Below are positions 26,101-35,100 of a DNA stretch of 64,000 nt, one piece after another. Below the pieces are notes generated by a model. It did not search any database, had not been told where the DNA came from, and saw only the letters and a program-made list of their open reading frames with translations. Both the position numbers and the translations under genes were made by a program. Each line of letters opens with the position of its first letter. Position 1 is the first letter of the stretch. The stretch is from the NCBI RefSeq assembly GCF_027744825.2, contig NC_071340.1, forward strand, positions 5,458,501-5,522,500. The letters run 5' to 3'. Source of the stretch: Synchiropus splendidus. Lineage: Eukaryota > Chordata > Actinopteri > Syngnathiformes > Callionymidae.

Positions 26101-29100
26101 CATTACAAGGACCACTTTACCATGTGATAAAGTTAGAGAAAAATCAGATTTAAAATCAAATATGACTGTGTGTGTATCTGTGCCTTATGTTCTTATGACA
26201 CAAGTAGAATGCATGTAGTTTCCTGAGTGTCAGTCAGGAAACGACATGTGTTAAGGTCATGAATTGACCTTAACACTTGTAGCAGCACAGAAGTGCAATC
26301 ATCGAATGAGACCATCCGACTGTGCTGTTTGAGCGACTTCTTTCAAAATAGGTCCACGATCTATGGGGCTACTGCCTCTGGCTGCTCGGCCAACGCTGAT
26401 ATAGAGACTGGGATAGAGTTAGAAGAGTCAGAGATAATGAGGCTTTCAGTGGTAGTGAATTGATAGGACAAGAGCAGAAAATACTGTAGACGAGGGCAAG
26501 GTCATGTGATCTTTGGAGATGAAGTTTGAAAGTTCAGATGGTTTGGAGGAACAGGAAGACAACCAAAGCGGTTCATGGAGGAATGAGTGTGTTAGGACAT
26601 TCGGAGAAACTGGAGAACTAACAGTCCAAACAGTGATAGAGTAATTTCATGTACATACGTGGCAGTGGCTCAGAGATAAAGTCTCCACAGGCTGGAAGTT
26701 CCCTCACAACCTCATTATCGTCTTCATTGGTGTCTAACCAACGCTCACACGGAAATCTGTACTTCTCTTTCGTCAATGTTTTCATCAGTGTTGCCTAGTG
26801 GACAGAAGCAGAACAGGCATTTAAGATCATCTTGGGGTCAAATAATCTCAGCAGACAAAATACACTGTGTGCACAATTATTGGGCAAGTTTACGAGGATT
26901 CATTGCTCTGTGCTCTCGCTCAATTCAACATGTTTATAGACCTTCAACCTGAATATTAAAAAAATTGAAGTTAAGATCCAACAAGCTCATCTTTAACAAA
27001 TACCTGAACCCCACCTCCACCTTGCTGGCATCTTGGTGGAAGTGGAGCTTGGTGCCCTTTGGTGATCTCTCTGGTCTGACAAGTGTCACTCTCATTTCAT
27101 CAGTCCAAAAACTCTTCAGCCAAGAACGAATATTCTCTCCATATGCTTGACCTGACCTGAGTCGATTAGTCAAGCTTCCATTTTTTTCCATTCCATTAGT
27201 TTTTCCATTTTGAGCGTCTTGTTATATCCATTGTCCTGACCAATTATTTTTCAGGCCCTTATTCATGACATCCTCTGCGACACGAGTAATAAGTTCACTT
27301 AAGTCTGCCTTGATAATATCCTTATCGTCTCTCGATCTGCGGATGAGTGAAAATAAACTCAAGGCTGGAAAGCGTGACTGCAGTGTTTCCACAGCCTGTT
27401 TCTTGGGTTTCATCCTGGGTCAGGGTCAGACACCAGGCTCATGTAAACAACTGCAGCAGTTGACACTGCTTTCCACAATCATCATCCTCATCCACCAGAC
27501 TAATTTTGGCAGTACACCATAAAAGTCAACACATTGGACATCGACATCAGCACTCTCCTCTCCCAACGATCTGCCCAGGACAACAAGGTGCATCCCTGTG
27601 CATTAATCTCCCGGAAGTTGTCTTCAGAAAAAAGGAATTACAATGTGCCAAACAAAGAACTTGTAGTAGTGGTGCTGCAGGAGTGGAGGCACTAGCTGGA
27701 CGGATCCTGGGGAGGTGCTGCTGCCTAGGGCTCATCAAACTGGATGTCCCGCCTTGTCCCCTTGATCCCCACCCCCTCCAAGAACTTCTCTTTTCAGCGC
27801 TACTACATTACATTATGTTTCATAACAAATGCAAATCAAGTGGTTTCACAGGAGACGTTATACAGGTATCCACTGACCTTACTCAGATGCCATCCAGCAA
27901 AGGCATTTCTCTTCTCATGCCAGATACGAAGTTTGATTGGCTTCCCCAGGTCGGGCAGCTCCACCTTATCAATAAAACAATATGCACGTCAGCACTGAAA
28001 ACACATTAAATTCCTACGTGTGACAGCCTGTTGCAGCAGCTCCTGTCTTCTGTTGAGTTTTTTGTGCTTTAATGTTTTCTTTTGTAAATATTTGTCTTGT
28101 TTATTTTATTGTAACATACTGGACTACCTGTGGACCATAACCACACTTAGTCCAATATGGTGAACCGACCCCATACTCCTCTGGCGCAGAGGAGGAGGAC
28201 GGGGAAGTCGCAGCAGGGCTCAGTGCCACGTGAGGAAAGGTCACAGACCCGCTGTACCATTCATCATCATAGGAAATGTCTTTCCACCAACGTGGATGAG
28301 CTAGCAGCGCTAACCCAGTAGCAGTTGGAGTAACAGCAGTGTGGCATGCATTACGAAGATGTGGCTCACGACGCTGACACCCGACACAACGGTTGCATTG
28401 GACGGATTTTGAAGTGGAAATTTTTGAAAATGTCATCACAAAGGAAAACTGTATTGAGGATGTCATTCATTGTTATATTCTCTGTTATTGATTGCTTGCT
28501 TTTATTGTCATTGTATTAAAATAACATAATAAAACAGTAACACCTATGAATAATAAAAAAGTATCTGCAGTAAAAACACTATGTGCAAAGCAACAATTGT
28601 GCAACATCAGTGGGTAAAGTGTCTTGTGTGTCATTTAGAGTTGAGGGCAGTGAAGGCCTGGGGGAAGAAGGAGCTCTGGAATGTGGTTGTTCTGGTCCTG
28701 ATGCCGCCTGCCGGAGAAGATGGTGAGTGGGATGGGTGTTGTCCATGGCATTTTCTTTGCTCTCCTGAGACAGTGGGATGTATAAATGCCTGACAGGGAT
28801 GGGAGTGGGCAGCCGATGATCCTCTGTGGCGTCTTGTGTCTCTGGCTTGTGACTCTGTCTAGGCTCTTATGTTTTGCCTCTTTGACGCTGGAAAACCACA
28901 TGATGATGCAGTTCATGAGGATGGTCTCAATGGGGGAAAGGTAAAAAAGTCACCAGCAGCTTCTGCTGACATAGACTTTGATAGGACATTGAGCTATTAG
29001 GAATTAGCATGAGGCCATATTACATCCTAAGGAAGTTAATTCATGTTGTCGCTGTGGGTCTGTATGGGAAGTCTCCAGTGAGAAAATATCGACAGTCTCA

Positions 29101-32100
29101 CTGATTCCATCACAGACTACATCATTGTGTTTTGCAAACAACAAACCCTGGATAACACCGGACACCAAGGCTCTTCAAGGGTTTTTGTTTATGGGGAGAG
29201 GAGCTGAAGAAGGTGCAGAGATGGATGAGGCGGACGATTAGTGAAAGGAAGGAAGTGTGCAGGGAGAAGATGGAGCAGCAGATGGAGCCTGAAGACCATC
29301 TCAGGCTTTAATGACTGGGAGGATGTGGGGTTGGCAAATGACTTAAACCTCCTCTTTAACCGGTTTGACCAGTTGCCTGCCTCCAATCCCACTCAGTCCT
29401 ACATGTTATGCTGCAGCCACCACTAAGCACTCCGAGTGTTACCGAGCCCACACCCTTCAACATCACTCCCCCCACTACCAATGTGCACCCAGGCGAGGAA
29501 CCCACTCTGGAAGATCAAGACGAAGAAAGCAACAGGTTCGGATGCTCTGCTGGGTGGGCAGTATTATGGACAGGCTGGTGAAAAGGGCCAGCTCAGTCTT
29601 GGGCTGCTCTCTAAACTCGGTGGAGGAGGTGACAGGAGGACAGTGGCCAAGCTGTCATCTATGATGGGCATCCTCAGGATTCCTAGGACACCCTGGCGAC
29701 ACTGGGCAGCACCTTCAGTAGCAGGCTGATCCACCTTCATTGCACAAAGGAGCGATTTTGATACTCCTTTCTGTCCAGTGCTGTCAACAGTAAAATCTGA
29801 TGGACTGATCGATGACCATCGTTGACCGTCAATGATCTGTTTATGTATCTATCTATCTATTTATTTATACAATTATTTATATATTATATATCTATCATTA
29901 TCGATGTATGGTCTGTTTATGTACTATTACTTATATTTTATGTATTTTACTTATGTTGTTATTCTTCTTGTTGTGTACCTTTCATGTCTTTGATATGTGT
30001 CTGTGTCCTTGTTGGCATTGGCTGCTGTGACATGTTGAATTTCCACACTGTGGGACTGATAAAGCCCATCTAATCAAAGCAAAAAGAGATGACACTCTTG
30101 AATTAAAGATCATGGACTTACCATGAAGCGGTCCACCTGGCCTTGTTCAAAGTTGTCCGTTTTGTTGTCCAGCCTGATCTCGTCTGACTTGCCTTTCTCG
30201 CCGTACACCTGGAAGGAGATGTCTGCGTCCGTTCCAGCATTTGGGATGTCTGTAGTCCAAATCCACAGGGACCAGGGATGCTCTGAAGGGGACATGAATC
30301 TGACATGCATTCACTGAAGATCTCAGCATCTCTAACATTTCTGTTTCAGGAGCTGACCTGTGACCTAGGTTAAATGGATTAATCAAGACATGCAGTGAGT
30401 TGGGGGGCCACTTATGTACACAGCATGAAGCACTGGTGAGTAAATATCAAACGTTCTATGAAATTCATTCATTCATAATAGACAATGGGTTACTTTTCTG
30501 TCTCTTCTGCCGCAGCGAGACCATCTCGTACAGTTCCCTCTCAATCAGACCGTCACCTTCCTTCTCATCCAGCCATTTGCCACAGGGAAACGTCTGCTCG
30601 ATCCCAGTGAATGGACAGTATACGACCACCTGCGACATGAAGTAGATAACAGCCAACCCTGTCTATGTCTGTTTTACATCACGTGATCGATTGATATTTG
30701 TACCTTTTCACAGTACCAGCCAGCACTGACCCCTCCATTGTCGTGCCCGATGGTCACTCTGCTCAGTGGACTGAGCAGTGCAGCGATCTCAACGCTGAAG
30801 ATATCGGTCAGGCCACGCTCGAATTTTCCTCCTTCCAGAAACACCTGGATTTAAACAAGAGCATTTGTACTTCCATATGCAATAGCTATGAGCGTGTCTG
30901 AACTTGTTTTGCTAAGTAAGACAAAGTCAAACATAGTGAGATTTTCGTTAAGTCATCAATAGTCTATGAGGATCAAATTGTTTCCAGATTAGCTGCACTG
31001 AGGGATTGAAATGACCCACGATTGTAGTCTTTTGACAGAGGACACACATCACACGCACCAGAACCTTTACAAATCAATCTTTAACTTTATTCATGTTGAG
31101 TGTTTTCTCTCAAGTTACTAAAGGACAGAAAAAAATATATAAACTCCAACCCTGTCATAAGTGAACTTTAAAATTCATTGAAGACCACACTGTAAAATGT
31201 CGTGATCATTTTCATACTTCTCATCTTTTAAGGCTTTGTTCTGGCGTGGTGTGGAGACCTCCACCACAGTCAAAATACAGGTTTGCGTTTACACAGCAGG
31301 TAAGCCACGTCTGCAAGACTTCTCAGTCTGCCTTCATTCATCTCCAGCCTCTGCCGAGACTCTGAACCAGGTGACACATGCCAAGTACTTTCACTTCATT
31401 GACTGATTTCCTGCATGAACACCGCCCGCACCACGCCATGTGAAAAAGAACTCAATTCTATTTTAAGTGGCATGGCTCAAAAAAACATGATTGGTGTGAG
31501 TCAGTCATGGGAACCTATTCCTCCTTCCTATACTGTGTTCCTCCAACTTAACGCAACCTTGGATTTTAGCAAGGGAAGTGTTTTCTCTCATACCTTGCAT
31601 CAACCATTTGATTATGCTATAGACGCAATACCTGGCTGAACCCTACCTCCTAGCTGTCTCTACAACGCCTCATGCCATGAGAGGCAGGCATTAGAGAATT
31701 ATACTAGTGAGTACTTTGGCCTCTGCTGGGCAGCTGGAGCCTGAGTCAAGGCGCACATTTGCTGTTGCAGATCCATCTGTACCCAAAATCCTGCTGAATC
31801 ACCTGCAACCTGATTGGGGATTGCAAACTTCTAAAGGTCTACGTCTCCAACCAGGACCTCCCCACCAGGTAGAGCATCATATACTTGACCAAGGCCTATG
31901 GGGTCCTTCGAGGAGGAACTGATCATCAATGCCTGTGCCATTTGTCTGAAGCATCCTGACTCCCTGACGGTTCATCCAAGATTCCATGTCCCCTTCCTTG
32001 GATTTTCTTTTTGCCTACTGAGGGCTTAGGTGTGATACATATGGCCTGTCACTGCTACTTCAAAAGTATACAGCATGGTAAGAGATGAAGGAATATCATG

Positions 32101-35100
32101 CACTTTCCAACTCTATTTACTGCAAAACTGCAAAACTAAAAAAAAAAAAAAAAAGAAACACACCCATGTTTGTTTCTTCAATTAAAGTTACAGCTGTCCG
32201 CCATCTGTTCATGTATAATAGTAATGATATCAGGCTCCATATTTGTTGCTTGCCTTGTTTAACTGCAGCAATGTTGTTTGTCGCAATTTTGCGACTATAG
32301 TACTTAAAGGATTAAGAGTTAAGCCAGCTTGACTGTGGCAACCCTGATGGAAATAAATTATGGTTTTATGAAAAATTTCAAATGTGGCTGTTACAACAAT
32401 AAATAGAGAGAAGTACCAGTTATAAGATCAGAACATTCCATGATGAGCATGACACTAGATATCTTACCCGGCCACTGTTTTTGAAGCCTTTGGATCCATG
32501 CATCACCATGTGAATTTTGGAGTTGGTCCCGGCACCCCGGATGTTCCCTGTCACAATCTGGACGTTGTACACAATTCCTGGGGGGTAGAATTACATATCA
32601 GGCAACTGGGGTGCATGCCAACAGGATACTTAGTTTCACGGCTCTGATACTCCCACAGAAGATTAAGTACAGATTAATTACACCAAAAGACATGCAGTTT
32701 GTTCCAGCACTTTGAAAGAGATGATTTAAAAGGCTGTCCAATTGTATGTCATTTTAGATGCATATACAGCAACAAAGTGAAAATATTGAACCAAACCAAG
32801 ACTAAACAAATAAAATTCTTGGTGGAAACAGGAAACTGAAAATGCCAAAGCACAGAAAAAACAAACATTTCGGTATTTGTGTCAGTGCATTGCGATCACG
32901 TGAAGGAGTATTCATGCTTCAAATAATGAAGAACAAAAGTCGCACTGGCAAATTCAAGCAACAATGAGCCTGTGGTTGGAGTTCACTTAGCCAACTGAAA
33001 ACCGACCTGTGGGCTGAGTTCCACCAACCAAGATGTCTCGCTGTATTTTCCCATCATCCTCGTCAATGGCAAACCAGCGGCTGACAGGAAATTCATACAC
33101 CATCTTGTTTCCCAAGTCGTCTACGAGCACCTTTGGACAAACAAACAGGAAGATAGCGTTTTTAGTCGCTTGGATTTGATCATATTGATTGTTCACTGAG
33201 TAGACTCCAGTGACTAGAAACTGATGTGTGACCAGCTACTTCTTTGACTGATCCATCATCATTTATTTAGGTCTAGTCTCTGGCCAATGCCAACTGGGTC
33301 ACCAGGTTTAGTTCTAATCTGAGCCAAACCCTGACTCAGAAAGGCACATGGTTCTATTCCGAGTCTCAGGCCAATGACTTTCTCTGACAGGCCCATTTTT
33401 TGTGATTCAACTTTTGGTCATGAACAGGAGAGAATTAAATAAGGAGTGGAAGCACTGACTGGAGGCCGATCAAATATTTTCTGGCTAAAAATATGTAGTA
33501 ATGTTCTACACACTAAGAGCTCACTGCATACTGGAAACAAAGCTTCTGTTACCCAGAGGAAAATAAACATACATTTCCTCAACACAAATCTATTCCAGCT
33601 AATGGAAGCGCTCTGCTCACTTGAGGAGCAACATCACAAGCTGCGGTAAGGTAATCCCATAATGAGTAATGGTTTCTCTTTACACCAAGAGTAGGGTGAC
33701 ATCATGCATGTCCCCCATCTGTGCAGGACTGGACTGATCACATCTCTGTTGACCGGAGGAGTGAACAGCTGCGGGTCTTAGAAACACACAGCTCATATGT
33801 CTTAAGTACAACTGTGTTGGCAGTGGCGACTACACTAACAAGCGTTTAGACCATCAAACAAGGACTCTGGGTTTGGCTTGCCATTTGACTTTTCATTTTC
33901 CGACCCAATGTCAGACTTATAGGACTCATGTACTTATAGTACTATACTTAAGTTAGCCGTCGTAGACACGTGCGACGCCTGTTGCTAGGCCTCACTGTGA
34001 AGACGGTGATCATCTTCAAGAGATGAAATCAGAGGGGTAAAGTTTGAACGGTTTGATGAAATTAGGTTTCTCATTCAAACATTTCCAAACCCACCAGAGG
34101 CAGAGCCGGGCTGCGTTTTCCCATATAATCAATATACCTTGTCCACAAACCAGCCAGCTGATGAGCCTTTGTTATTGTGACCGATAGTGATCTTCCTCAC
34201 TTTGCCCAGGTTTGGTGCTTCAATGGTGAACTTGTCCTCTGAACCTTTCTCAAAGTTGTCTTTGTCGTTGTCTAGTCGCCGTTCCCCTGACAGAAGTCAT
34301 CAACAATTCAGTAACATTCTTTTTCTGCAGTGATGGAATTGTTTAAAAGGTGTTTGTTACCTGTGTCACCAAACTCGCCGAATATATTCACAAACACATC
34401 CGCATCTGTACCGCTACCTTTCATATCTGCAGTGAAAACACTCACCACATATTTATTATCTGTGAAAACAGGCAGAGTAAAAAGTTTAAGACTGGAGCAT
34501 TAGAGCAAATGCTTTTTGTCTCACGTTTCGTAAATCATGTTTTCGTAAACCTCTCATTTCCAAATACAGTGCATTGATCAGACATTCATGAATGTACTCG
34601 GGTGTTGTGACAGTCTACAACTGATGCTGACTGGCTAATGTCAAAATGATGGAGACTGGCTGACATTCTTGTCAGTTATCAAACTGGATTTTATCAATGT
34701 TAACAGTCATTGATTATCCAAAAGCTACTGAATGTACTATTGCTGTTTGTAAGTAGAAGGATTATTTCACTCTCCCCTACTTACAGTTTGGATGTCTATG
34801 GGTTGGATATCATCTAAAAGAGAACCCCAGAACAGTTGTCTCCAAAAAGCCCTACACGACCCCTGAACGTTGAGCTGGGTATCCATCAGGAGTGGTAGTT
34901 TTTCATGGCACCAACTCCGAGACAGTTCTGAGCAATTCTGAATGACCAAGTCACAATGATCTGCCTCCCATATAAATGCAAAACAAACGTGAATTTATAA
35001 ATACTTTGACTGCTCTTGTTTATTATTCTTTCATTCTCAGCAACAGGTTCAGAAAAAGAGGCTACAATTTGGTGGCTGAGACATAATGTGTAAAGAATCT

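Noticed and set aside
27506..28009. 167-codon plus-strand open frame
   Set aside because: It overlaps LOXHD1 exon 27964-27878 in antisense and otherwise has no domain or family likeness.
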